Assembly: GCA_024449915.1 (NCBI GenBank)
Contig: JAMZAV010000780.1
Span: forward strand, 186,001 to 250,000
DNA from: Sweltsa coloradensis
Lineage: Eukaryota > Arthropoda > Insecta > Plecoptera > Chloroperlidae
Direction: 5' to 3'
DNA length: 64,000 nucleotides
Under the pieces are notes generated by a model, which was not told the origin of the DNA, made no database searches, and saw nothing but the letters and a program-made list of their open reading frames with translations. Shown one piece after another: positions 32,692 to 43,107 of the stretch (its first letter is position 1; the number at the start of each line of letters is the position of its first letter). Both the position numbers and the translations under genes were made by a program.

Positions 32692-33400
32692 ATGCCGAAA
32701 GCTCCTGTTACTGTTAATTCCCGAGCGAGGGAATTTAAAAGCAAGAGTTTTTATGTCAATGACGGAAAGACTTTAATGTGCAAATATTGTGATTGTCGAG
32801 TGGAATTTGAAAGAAACGATTCCGTCCTCAAACATATTGAAAGTAGGCCTACTAAGCATAAGAGTGGGAAACTGAACGTCGCCGACAATTCACAAAGGCA
32901 GCTATCTCTCGCTGGCAAATTTTTCTCACGCCAAAAAAGCACGGCCAGACAAGGAGGAGTTTATTGTTGATAAACTTGAAGACAGATATAGAGTCCCACA
33001 ACTTTCATACAAGGACGCATTATTGTACAAAAGAAGCAACCCTTGTAGTCAATTAATGAACGCTTCTAAACTATTTTACGATGTTGCCAATTCGCCAAAC
33101 TGCTATCGGTCAGTTACTTACAATAACTTATTTCAGGTATATTGGCAACTGTGTAAGAGGCGGTGGATGGAGTAGGACCCCTGGAGATCGACATCAACCC
33201 TTTTTCCGCTTGGCTGATTTGGAGAAATGGGACTCTATATCTGTCTTCAACTTTACCACCAAAAAAATCCTTCCTCAGCCTATATGCGAGCATCGGCATT
33301 TTGACGCGCTAATTTCAAACACCAAGTTACAGCGCCGTGTGACAAGGAAATACAAGTTCACTGCTTTGCTTTAATTTATTTAGGCTTCAATTTATCAGTT
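32692..33400 (+). pseudogene. Broken CGGBP1-like / BED zinc-finger protein, hAT-derived
   Basis: An ATG frame of 92 codons encodes MPKAPVTVNSRAREF, then CKYCDCRVEFERNDSVLKH plus HIESRPTKH, a C2H2-type DNA-binding finger like that of CGGBP1 and hAT transposases. The frame is lost at about 32950. It continues in another frame (EEFIVDKLEDRYRVPQL, KDALLYKRSNPCSQLMNA) before further stops. It is probably the N-terminus of a dead hAT transposase or a domesticated-type finger. No terminal repeats were found for it. Confidence 0.6.
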
Positions 33401-33702
33401 GTGGTTTATCCGTCGAAAAATTAGAAACTCCGAAGATGTGCAGCAACAATGGTGGCATTCTAAAAATGTAGGCCTACCCAGACCTCGTGAAAATACAATT
33501 TCCAAATTTGTGTAGTTAAAAAAAAAATTGTCAAATCTGATTTTTGTGATTACTGACACTCTTAAAATAAAACGATAATAACACCCAATTTAGGATTTTT
33601 TAAAAACACATAGGCCTAGGCCTACTAACACCTAATTTTCAATTTTTAAAAACAAAATTTGCAAAAAAATAAAACCATAAAATCGGGTCTCTACCAACTG
33701 GA

Positions 33703-33985
33703 CTAGGGAAATGCCACAATCGTTGTAAGACGAGTGAGTGAGTCATGTGCTGAGTACCCGCAAACATTTGCATTAAGTTGATTGATTTGAAGGTATAAAT
33801 GATAGAGTTTTGAGGTAAGTTGGTATAAGGGTGCATCAACTGTGAGGCCATAATGCACCACACTAACCTATGATAGGCTAGGGAGGAAAGACCCATGCTC
33901 CACCCAGCCTTTGGTAGGGGGATGAAAGGGAATGTTACCGGAGACTCAACACATGTCTCACTTGTCTAACAACGACTTTGGAAGT
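33703..33985. mobile_element. Palindromic-ended element T2 (copy a, right end eroded)
   Basis: It begins CTAGGGAAATGCCACAATCG then ttgtaagacgagtgagtgag, and ends …ctcacttgtctaacaacgactttgg without a clean CTAG. The interior (ggccataatgcaccacac, cctatgataggctaggg) matches copies b and d. No coding content. Confidence 0.75.
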
Positions 33986-34256
33986 TGGACTTTTATTTTG
34001 TTTCTTTGCGAAGGAGTAACGACGATGGATGGTTTGTGGACCAGAAATTTCACACGAATTCCAAAGGTCACTCTACTAAAAGACTTGATTGCTCTGGACA
34101 ATAAAACAACGTGAAGGCTTCGGCCTATACTAATATTGAAGAAACCGGTGACAAACTTTTAAGCCGGTTTTACACGGAAAGACTTGTTGACAACAAATGT
34201 GAAAATTGAAGAAAAAATAGGAAACCAAAAGATTGTTCTATTTTCAATGCAAACTA

Positions 34257-34500
34257 ATTGGATGAGAAAAGCGAAGACTTCAATTTCACTTACCCCAAGA
34301 AAAATAGCTCTGGTGTTTTTTTTCCCCTGTTTGTTCTACCCCATCTTCTACACTAGGCTAGCTATGACATTGGTCGTTATTCCATTCGAAAGCTGGGAGT
34401 TTTTACATTGTAAGCCATATATCCTAACTCGAAACAGCACTTTTCTGATATTGGCCCTTTTTGCACCTAGCCACAGAGTTATGGTCTAATGAGTTTTAAG
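34257..34500 (+). mobile_element. Fragment of a T1/T3-related Helitron-like element
   Basis: It starts ttggatgagaaaagcgaaga, then caatttcacttaccccaaga, the start of the T3 subfamily. Then comes a degraded core with acattggtcgttattcc, where relatives have a gattccggctaaaccg-like phrase. The 3' end is not recognisable, and T2 copy b follows at 34505. Confidence 0.55.
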
Positions 34501-34504
34501 TATA

Positions 34505-34804
34505 CTAGGAAAATGCCAAAGTCGTTGTTAGACGAGTGAGCGAGTCACGTGTTGAGTACCCGGGAACATTTGCATAAGTTTGATAGTAATTATATAGATG
34601 TAAATAATAGGGTTTTGAGTTTATTTGGACGGGCGCGTGAACTGTATGGCCATAATGTGCCACTCTAGCCTATGATAGGCTAGAAAGAAAAGACCAACGC
34701 TGTCTAGATCAATTCTTATGTATAGGGGGAGAAAAGGGAATGATACCGGGTACTTAACACATGGCTCACTCACTCGTCTAACAACCACTTTGGTGTTTTC
34801 CTAG
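34505..34804. mobile_element. Palindromic-ended element T2 (copy b, complete)
   Basis: A complete 300-bp element. CTAGGAAAATGCCAAAGTCG continues ttgttagacgagtgagcgag at the left. The right end is its inverse, to TTTTCCTAG. The inverted ends extend for about 56 bp (to gtacccggg / ccgggtac). It is flanked by ta on the left and t on the right. Both ends resemble the single 3' end of T1 elements. Confidence 0.85.
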
Positions 34805-34819
34805 TTTAATTTCTGGATT

Positions 34820-35345
34820 GCATTTAAAAAATTATAAAACATATTTTGAAATGCATACAATAGGCTTCTATGGAAAACATAGCCAGTACAAAATAGGCCT
34901 ATGAATGAGTAAAGATTGCAAGGTTTACTCAATGTCCCAGCGGAATTTAGGGGAACCTTGGTCGGGCAATATTCAATACACCTTGGTCACTGCTATGCAT
35001 GTAATCACAGCCTGACAAAAATTATTCGATAAAAATGACCTTTCTTCAAGAACAATAAGCATTGTTAAAAATTAAAATGAAACCTACACATTTCACGCCT
35101 ATTTTTAAATTTATTATTATTTCTTGTAGGTTTAAATCACAACGGATTGTGCTCATTTTGTAAGCAGTTACCTGGTCACGGATGTCTGTTTAAAATTTCA
35201 GCTCAATCTATTTGGCCGTTCGGCCGTATGGGACCGGACAAACAGACAGACATTTAACATTTAACATACCCTACAGACTAATTAGGTAATCACGACGAAG
35301 GCCCGTTCGAGTTGCGTTGAGACTATGTTCGATGCGCTCACTCGT
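34820..35345 (-). repeat. Dispersed repeat R-B, copy 1
   Basis: On the minus strand this starts ATTAGACGAGTGAGCGCATC and matches 50570-50960 on the plus strand. Shared phrases in that reading are ggccgaacggc, gaaattttaaacagacatcc, tattttcaaaatatgt-type AT sequence and ccatagaagcc/ccatagtattc. The start resembles the T2 end without CTAG. No coding content. Confidence 0.65.
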
Positions 35346-35777
35346 CTAATTATGAATTATAACTTGTAAAATAGGCACTTTTCTTGGAACAAATTTGATA
35401 GGCTTACTTTATAGTGCCAAAAACTCATTAAAATGCTGTAAACACACTCTAAGAATTGGAAAAAATCCAGGGGCTTTGCGCCCCCTACCCGCATTTGCTG
35501 GGGGGCTACCCCCCTTGACTCCCCATTCATACATGGGCCCCGTGATTCCTCAGCACCTAGGGCCATAAATAAAGTAAGCGCGCCTCTGTTCGTAATTTTG
35601 AAGTGTTAAATTGGATGCTAAGTGGTCAGTTTGACCTAGACATACGTGATCATAGATCAAGGGCCGAGTGACTTTCGAGTAACCCTTGTAGCCACAAGAC
35701 TGTATTCACACCCGCCATAAAATATCATTATGGGTGATGGGAGAGGTGGGTAGGGGGCCTAGGTAAAAGCCTACTAC
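35346..35777. other. EXTL3 intron next to exon 35904-35778
   Basis: It includes a GC-rich patch at 35465-35560 (gggctttgcgccccctaccc, ggggggctaccccccttgac) typical of small transposon ends, but no matching partner was found. No gene. Confidence 0.45.
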
Positions 35778-35904
35778 CTTTGATTCTCAACATTTCCTCG
35801 ATCCGAAGTTTTAGGTCCGAGGCTTTGAGTGTGCTGAAGTCCTCGAAAGCTTCCAGCTTGGAGCGGGTGCGATGAATATCCCCGTTAGACACATGATTTT
35901 CTTC
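35778..35904 (-). CDS. EXTL3: EXTL3 exon: luminal stem / start of coiled coil
   Basis: This 127-nt exon follows acceptor TTGCTTTTGATTTTAG and ends AAAG before GTAGTA. It starts in phase 0, joining the membrane-anchor exon, and ends after one base of a codon (phase 1). It encodes 42 residues, acidic and helical, ending SDLKLRIEEMLRIK. This fits the stem coiled coil that follows the transmembrane segment in EXTL3. The next recognised exon (10354) starts in phase 0, so at least one exon with the rest of the coil (roughly 50-70 residues) must lie between. Assignment rests on position, phase and coil character more than on strong identity. Confidence 0.72.
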
Positions 35905-36154
35905 CTAAAATCAAAAGCAACAATTCAGTCATAGCCTAGATAAAAGGTGGGCTCTATCAACAATAGGCCCGCACAGATTGAGGCAAGTCAATGCAGGTAA
36001 AGGCATCTTTCAACAGCAGTAGAACTGAAGAGGTTGATATTTATTTACCCAATATGGCCTAGGGCCTACGAGTCTACGAGATGTAGAATATGCCTACCTA
36101 ACCTAGCTATAGGGAACCTAAGTTTTGAAGGCGGGAAGGAAATTGGTTCTCTCT

Positions 36155-36594
36155 GGGTGCGTTCTTTTATTTAACTCACAAGTTGGGTGGAGTCGGGTTG
36201 GGTCGAGCGATAGGTCACTTCTCAAAGACAATAATAAAAGAACACTTTTAGAAGAGGTTAATAATAAATTGTAATAATAATAAAAATAATAATGATAATA
36301 ATGGTTGTAATAAATTGTAGGACTCTTATCTGGCACTTGATGTTCATTGCGCACATGAGAGAATACATCTCCAAGTAAATACGATGAAAACTCGCACACC
36401 TATGCAGCCGCCATTACGATTTACTGTTGACGTTGAGTTGACCCCACTTGCTCGAGTGTTTGGACTCGTCCAGTTAGAACTAGCTCGGGTCGACCCACTT
36501 GCTAATAAAAGAACGCGGGTCGTTCGACTCAGTTCTAATAAAAGAACAAGTAGAGTGTGTTCGGGTTAGGAGGGTCAAATAAAAGAACGCACCC
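36155..36594. mobile_element. Small inverted-repeat element, possible Harbinger-type
   Basis: The ends are GGGTGCGTTCTTTTATTT and its inverse, with tct on both sides (36152-36154, 36595-36597). A 3-bp duplication suits PIF/Harbinger. The motif aataaaagaac recurs several times inside, and an AATAAT-rich tract lies at 36230-36310. No coding content. Confidence 0.65.
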
Positions 36595-36639
36595 TCTGGT
36601 CTCAGCGCCCATAAGAGTCCCATAAGAGTACATAGGCCT

Positions 36640-36750
36640 ACAAGATCTTGCCAAGATTTTACAAGATCTTGGCAAGATCTTGGCAAGTTCTTGGCAAGAT
36701 CTTGACAAGAAAAATACAAGATCTTACAATACAATCTTGCCAAGATTTTT
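36640..36750. repeat. Short minisatellite of caagatcttgg units
   Basis: The palindromic unit caagatcttg(g) and variants recur about eight times in ~110 bp, giving a stretch rich in BglII-like agatct palindromes that can fold on itself. Confidence 0.8.
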
Positions 36751-36808
36751 CACCAGGGTCCCATTTGTTTTTTACTTTCATTTGATGTTACATTCCAAAT
36801 TAATATAA

Positions 36809-37598
36809 CTAGGAAAACGCTTAAGTCCCGCCACGTTGTTGGATGAGCGTAATTGGTGGTAATTGGTGGTGAGCTGCCAATTGTGTTCTGTGGATTTTAT
36901 GTTGTTCTGTGAAAAAATCATTACTAAGTTGAAGACTTTTTAAATTAAACTAAATTAAATAAAAAATTAACTTTAATTTTTAATTTTTTTAATTAATCGT
37001 AATTTTAAAAAAGGAAAAAATCTTCATATTGAAATTTTCATAAGAAATAATTATTTGATTGCGCACAAATTTTACACATATTAATTCATAAAATTAAGGT
37101 TCTGTGAAAAAACCATTACAATAGGATAAAGCATGTAGGTGTTATTAGTCAAAGAGTTGTTTAAAAAAAGAAAAAACCCATAAAATTTCGATTTTCATGA
37201 GAAATAGTTTTTCGATTGCGCTCAAATTTCACATGAATAGGCCTACCTAAATTCATAAAATTAAGGTTCTGTGAAAAAATCATTAAAATCGGATCAAACA
37301 TTTAGGTGTTATAGGCCTAAGCTGAAGAATTTAAAAAAAAAATTGAAAACAATCGTAAAATTGCAATTTTAATGAGAAATAATTTTCCGATTGCGCTCAA
37401 AAACGTGGCAGTTTTAAGTTCAGAGATTTCGAAGGCCTCCATAAAATTTCATCGCAATCGGAGTATCGGTTTAGCCGGAATCGTGTTAACAGACAGACAA
37501 AAATACAAAAAGGAAAAAAAAAGAAAAAAAAACATTCCGGATTTTTTTCTCCAGTGTAGTGAAATGGAATCTTCGCTTCGCTCGCTACGCTCATCCAA
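36809..37598 (-). mobile_element. Helitron-like non-autonomous element T1 (copy c)
   Basis: A full-length minus-strand copy. CTAG starts at 36809 (3' end) and ccaa ends at 37598 (5' end). The hairpin arms and inverted start are present near 36815-36850, with an added ggtaattggt duplication. The three core repeats are recognisable by gattgcgctcaaa near 37209, 37048 and 37389. No protein. Confidence 0.83.
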
Positions 37599-38608
37599 TC
37601 ACAATAAAATTATGCACCTATGCACTCGACGCATTCGTCGGTGGCACATGGTGAACTTCAGGGTTCCACATTTCCAGACTTTTATTATCTCCGACATAGA
37701 ATATTGCGTCTGCGACAAGGCCGAACGTAATGAATTGAAATCATTTGCAGAAAAATAAAGGAATAACATTGAATGGTAAAAAAAAAGACCTGACGAACTT
37801 GGAACCGCCGACCTTTCGCATGGAAGTCACACGCGATATCGCTCTGCCAAGTTCACTGTGATCGTTGTTGCGTGCTTATAAGCCTAAATATGTAGATGGT
37901 AGGCTATCTCACGCCTAGGCCTAGTTATTTCCAGAACTTGGGGCCAAATTGTTGATCAAGCGCATTTGAGAAGCATAGTTAGGCCCAGGCCCCTACGCCT
38001 AGCTCAGCAAGCAATCAAGCCAACCCTGTAGGCCCCGACGCAATCGACAAGTGAGCGATAACCAACCAAAGTTCAATATTTTGTAATAGGAAATAGCAAT
38101 CAATGGTATAGACAGTGCAAACTCCCGCGGATCAACGCCAGAATCCTCAAGGCCGATTCAGAACAACTTTGAATTTATTATAACCTGTGCACACATTTAA
38201 GTACATAAAATAACTCTACTAGACTATTGTTGTTGCTTTCAGTCATCTTGTTACATTGTAGGTAGAAGAAACTAAGTTCAAATTGAAGGAAGGGTAACTA
38301 CAGTCAAAAGAAGGATAACTATAATATGAAGGAAGGAAGCTAAGCTGAAGAAAGGATGAAGGATTAAAACCTGCCACCGACTACTAGTCATTAGCAGAAG
38401 AAAATACCAATACCAATACCAATACCCTACATCTTTGATTGATAATTGCCCACACTCAAGTTTAATTGTAAACTTTGTGGGCTTCGCTGTTTTGTAGTTT
38501 CATAATAATGTATTATAATGTGAAACCTGTATATAAAAAGCATGCAAATAAAAGTTATGATGAACTGAACTGAAAAAATCTACAGTGCCTCGTTGCTAGG
38601 ATGGCTTT
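37599..38608. other. EXTL3 first-intron stretch, no gene recognised
   Basis: It contains a possible tRNA-like sequence (37787-37858). An A/G-rich patch of aaggaag repeats lies at 38270-38360, (taccaa)n at 38405-38430, and a tgaactgaactg tail at about 38560-38575 that could be a retroelement 3' end. Confidence 0.45.
37787..37858 (-). other. Degenerate tRNA-like sequence followed by a T run
   Basis: On the minus strand a box A-like cttggcagagcgatatcgcg and a box B-like ggcggttccaagttcg are correctly spaced. The ends can pair over 6 of 7 positions, and a T run follows as for a polymerase III terminator. The T stem does not close and the anticodon loop is abnormal. It is a tRNA pseudogene or SINE head, not a functional tRNA. 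Confidence 0.35.
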
Positions 38609-38748
38609 ACAGTCACCGTTTAGGCCTAATAGGTAATTCCTATGACAAGAACTGATGGATTTAAGTCTAAATCTGAAGTTTAAAACTTCTGCCTAGACCT
38701 TCTGCATTGGAAGCAGAGACGCTAACCACGAGTCCAATGCACCACACA
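38609..38748 (-). mobile_element. tRNA-derived SINE (minus copy)
   Basis: Read on the minus strand from 38748, gtgtggtgcattggactcgt then ggttagcgtctctg gives a box A. cagaaggtctagg sits where box B should follow; box B is partly deleted. The body continues with catcagttcttgtcatagga and aaacggtgac. The plus-strand copy at 57262 shares all these phrases and keeps a good box B. Confidence 0.75.
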
Positions 38749-38989
38749 AGACCAACTCGTCCTTCGTGGGTCTAGGCCAAGTCTACGGAGTCCAGGCTTA
38801 TATTGCGGTTCAGATTAGGCATAGGGCTACTCCTAATCTAAAGTACTAGGGCAATGGCCTTGAGTCCCTCTTAACCTACCTACCCTAGGCCCTAAGCTGG
38901 ACTTCCCTGGTGTCAGACTCGTCGGAAACATGGGATCAAAGAACAACAACACAGGAGAGGCCTAGGCCTAGATGGGTGTTAGGGCTTAC

Positions 38990-39142
38990 CTTTGAGAGAT
39001 AGTAGTGGTACACAAGTGGGACCGTAATTAATACGACAAATACTATTAGTATTATGCGAGAGAGTTTTACATGGCTTAACCAGTGGCAAACCACTTCCCT
39101 GGTGCCAACGGCAGGGTACGGGGTATCCAAAACAAATGACAT
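38990..39142 (-). CDS. EXTL3: EXTL3 first coding exon: cytoplasmic tail and transmembrane anchor
   Basis: This 51-codon exon starts at a true ATG (39142-39140) and ends TCAAAG before donor GTAAGC, phase 0. After about 27 residues, with basic residues near the end, comes IILIVFVVLITVPLVYHYYL. This is a signal anchor followed by the HYYL motif that also follows the membrane segment in vertebrate EXTL3. It places the protein as type II in the Golgi. The start is chosen because it is the first in-frame ATG and gives a tail length like the family's. Upstream 5' UTR exons cannot be excluded. Confidence 0.85.
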
Positions 39143-41055
39143 TAGCCCTACAGTAAAGCTACAACTGGCGAAGGTTTGAGAAACATTTTATGATAAATAG
39201 GTACTCGCTAAGTAATCTGCTAACGTTATCAGTATATATTAGCATTTTCAGCTATTAAATAGACAAATATTGTCTAGTGTTCCCTAATTTGGCAAACATA
39301 ACCTCACTCGAAAGCTGTTGAGTCTAAAACATTAAAAAAGCACACATGCTTTCCGACTGGAGTTTTATATAACCATGGATTTACATGATAAAACAATACC
39401 AATAAGCATAGCCTAGCCTAGGACTTATCTGGTTTTAAAACTACTGAGACTATAATTTACGAAATTAAAACTTTTAGGTCTCCGAAGAAAAATGTTGACA
39501 CTGCCATTTTGAATTTTGACAGCACAACCACTGCCTACTTTTACTTTTACAATTTATTATTTTGAATTGTGTTAACCGCGCAAGTACAGGGAAGTAACCG
39601 AGGAACAAGGAACAGTATGGCTCTCTGGCGCGCGAGTGAGGAACTAGAGAATCAGGGATGGTACGCCCACCTGATAGGAAAACGCATGGTGAATCGCGTC
39701 AGTCTACGAAAATACTAAGAAATATTATGATTGTATATTTAATTCACCAAAATTGCAATTTTAGAAAGCAATAAAATACAGTACCAAATAGATTTCCATC
39801 CATTTCAACCATTTACTCATACAAAACTACCTGAAAGGTATTATCTAAACTTGACTTTTGGGTCTCGGCAGTGAATGTTGACAGGTTCTTGAATGAAGCA
39901 ATATATTGAGACATTATCTTATCTAGCCGATTACACTACCGATTAATGTCTGTGTTTATATGTAAGCAGATTACACCAGATGTTTGAAAAATGGATTCAA
40001 CCTCATATCGCCCTTCGTTTTGCACATTTAAATGCCTTTGTCAGCTCCGTTCACGCGAGATTTTTAGGCCTAGATTTGCTTTGGTGCGGTGTCAAGTAGG
40101 CCTAGGGCCTACATGTTTATTATTTCGTGTAGGCTCTTCATTAAATAATAATATAAGAAGCTCGAAAGGGTGTGATGGCCTACATACGAAATTAAGTCTG
40201 GCCAGAATATTATTATTTAAGCCAGAGTTTTGCACGTCTGCTAGGCCCTAGGCTAGGCGACTTGGCTGTAAATGCGAGACGCCTAGACAACACAGCTGAC
40301 GGAGCCTATCCAATTTATTGAAATAAATTGATAGTTTTGGGATACAGACTGGTTAATTATTTTCTAAATTTATATTTTAGTAACAAAAAATATTAGTTTT
40401 CTTCTAGCCGAGTCATTTGACACCTAGGGATGGTTGAAACTGGCAAGCAGTAGGCCTAGGCCTAGGCCAAGCTAGGCGGCCGTCAATTTTCCGCGCTGTT
40501 CTCTCAGTTTATCACAGCTCTAGGCCATTAACATTTTGTCAAATTACTAGTCCACGCTTGCTTTAGCATATTATATACTACAAGGATATTTTATACTCTG
40601 GGATTAGTAATTGATGCTCTTTGTTTTAGGGCAAACAAATCATAGGCGCTAGTAATTTGAAATGCAGTACGTGAGAAGAACGTATACCCTATATAAAATC
40701 ACTTATTCTTTACAGATTTTCATTATGTTTAAACTTTAACTATACCACAAGGTATCAACCTATAGTTCTGAATCATTTTCTATTATGTAACTGGACGTTT
40801 TCAACAGAAAAAGTAGGTTTCAAGATTGGGTCCATGCAATGTTAGCCAAGCGTGTGGACGGCAGCAATCCCCTTTTACCCGGCCAGCTTGTTAAACAGCT
40901 GATTGCTCACTAGCGCTCCATCGGACCTTTTTTCTCCGTAAAGTACAGGGAAATTTGAAAATTCGTCTTTACACTGCACTGACTGCACCCTTTATTCAAA
41001 TTCAAATTTTATTAGGACGTTTGTACATTTTTATTTACAATAACACAATTTATAG
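39143..41055. other. Upstream region of EXTL3, no gene recognised
   Basis: This is the likely 5' UTR and promoter side. No clear TATA box or initiator was assigned. A GC-richer patch with gcgcgcgag lies at 39625-39640. Many taggccta-type palindromes occur (about 40080-40110, 40245-40260, 40445-40475). An open frame at 39991-40251 has no recognisable domain. Confidence 0.45.
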
Positions 41056-41804
41056 CAGAGTCGATAAAGAAGTTTCCCCGTTGGGGAGGTCCTCAACTCC
41101 CTATACCGCCCTGGGTTAAATAAAAAGTCGGTTTTTGGCGTTGGGAATCTAACGTTCCGCGCGACTCTGTGTGACGATTGATGGAACTACTTCAATAAAA
41201 GTACCTCACTTTTCTACTAGTAGTTAACAGTCGATGACGACAAATGGCGGACACGTCAAAATATTAAATACGATCGAATGTTGGCGAATGTTTTGGCATA
41301 AAGCAAACTCTCTTTATTGATGAGGATATTTCTGATGGAGTAGACCTAAGCTTAGGAGCTAGGCCAACAATATGTATTGTTCAAGATTTCGATTTGAGTG
41401 CCTAGGGCGTACTTACGTCTAAAAACTGTATTGTGGCCTTGGGCCTAGGCTACACTTACGTCCGTTAGGCTTGAACAAGGCATATCTCAAATTATTTCGC
41501 ACGAAAATGTCAGTGACGCCTGCGCAACACTTTATAGTACAATAATAAATCAAAAGTAAATCGTTTAAAAAGACTAGGGCCCAGGGCTAATATGATTAAA
41601 ATAAAATTGAAGTTTGACGTTTCGTTCTGTTGTTTTTGTTGATTTCAGCGTCACTGCACATCGATAATCTACTGACCGTATTTAGCGTGCAGTGCTTTTA
41701 TTAGTTTCACATTGGAGCCGCTCTCAGCGCGCAGGACGTTAGATTCCGTTTTGACTTGGGAGTAAGGGGACCTCCCCAAAGGGGAAACTTCTTTATCGAC
41801 TCTG
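41056..41804. mobile_element. hAT-E: non-autonomous hAT, 749 bp
   Basis: The ends are CAGAGTCGATAAAGAAG continuing tttcccc, with the exact inverse at the right. The inverted ends extend over more than 24 bp, and into ggggaggtcc/ggacctcccc. The flanking duplication is atttatag (41048-41055, 41805-41812). No transposase. A collapsed relative is at 20016-20060. Confidence 0.94.
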
Positions 41805-41823
41805 ATTTATAGTGTATGTTTCC

Positions 41824-42327
41824 CAGTGGCGTAGGAACTATTTTCTTTCGTGGGAGGGTCACACTAAAGTTGACTACGGCGTTGGGTGGGCAAACCGGGG
41901 CGAAGGCTAGATTTTTTTAAAAAGGTGCCCTTGAATGGTGGCCTAAAACACGTTTTCAGGCGAATTTTAATTAATGAATAAGGGCTACATTTTGAAGCTG
42001 ATATTGCGTTGAAGATTGATTACCTGACTGAAATCGGTCGACAGTCTGCTTGGGAGTGAAAACGCTGCACACGAAATATAATGAATATTAGTCTAAAATC
42101 AGATGGCTAGTCTAGTCTCGCAAATCATGTCTCTTACTGAATCTTTCTAAAAAATGTTAACAAAAACCTTCCTTTTTGTTTGCAAGCCCGACTGTAGTAA
42201 AAGTCCTAAAAATTACCCAACAAGCTATTAGTTAGCAAATAGCAAATGACACCCATACTTGGTTTGACCCCCCAGTTAGGGGGAGGGGGAGTTCCCCCCT
42301 CTTCCCCCCCATGTTCATACGCCCCTG
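41824..42327. mobile_element. hAT-F: non-autonomous hAT, 504 bp
   Basis: The ends are CAGTGGCGTAGGAAC and, inverted, CAGGGGCGTATGAAC, with a near-perfect 8-bp duplication atgtttcc / atgtgtcc on either side. It has the same CAGTGGCGTA-type end as hAT-A, so it may be mobilised by the same transposase. It lies only 20 bp from hAT-E. Confidence 0.82.
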
Positions 42328-42460
42328 ATGTGTCCTATAAGCTTACACATAACTAAGATAAGATAATGTAATTCAGAAACACATTCTATGTAATCAATTA
42401 TTGTAAATAATCATAAAAGAAAAGTGTCAAGGTTCATTAACAGGCAATCAATAATATTAA

Positions 42461-43103
42461 AGGGGCTAAAAACCCCAAAAATTATTTTTTACCACGTGAT
42501 CTATAGCACAATACTACACTTAAATAATCGTTTAAAAAATTATATCTTGTAACTGTGATTTAACACGAATTTTTTAATTTTTTTGATCCAGAAATTGGCG
42601 AAAATTGGTGTTTTGGAAAATTTCCTAAATCGGCTTTAACCTGCTTCTTTTTTGGTCCACATAGATACTAGAGCATAGTACCAATCTAAAATGCCCCTTT
42701 ATAACATCGTGTCTTGAAACTGTGCCCAAATATACCCTCAAACACGCAAAAATATGCATTCCAAAATCACACCCTATCTTGGTAATCAGGATATTTTGAC
42801 CGAACTACTTGCCCAAATTACAAAACAAAATAAAGAAAATTTACAGAAAAGGCTGTCGAGTACGTCAATAATGGCCAATATTTTTTTGGATCAAAATCCT
42901 CCAAGGTCACGGGGCATAAAGATCGTCCCCATGTTATTTCTTATGGGAGATTTTTGCCGATGGGACCTAGCTCGAAAAAATGTCATGTTTGACAATTTTT
43001 TGTGAGGTCATGGTGGCCCCAATAATTTTTCTGTTAGTTGCTAAATTCATTACTAGTTAGCCTGAATGAAATATATTTTTTGAGTTTGCGGTTAAATACC
43101 CCT
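42461..43103. mobile_element. TTAA-target element 1 (643 bp)
   Basis: It begins AGGGGCTAAAAACC and, inverted, AGGGGTATTTAACC. TTAA flanks it at 42457-42460 and 43104-43107. The RRG-type ends and TTAA target suggest Kolobok or a piggyBac relative. The 83-codon frame inside (42754-43005) has no recognisable domain and is not called. Confidence 0.82.
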
Positions 43104-43107
43104 TTAA

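Noticed and set aside
37787..37858. Functional tRNA gene
   Set aside because: The T stem does not close and the anticodon loop is abnormal; kept only as a tRNA-like sequence.
42754..43005. 83-residue frame inside TTAA element 1
   Set aside because: Short non-autonomous element with no known coding capacity; no domain; probably chance.
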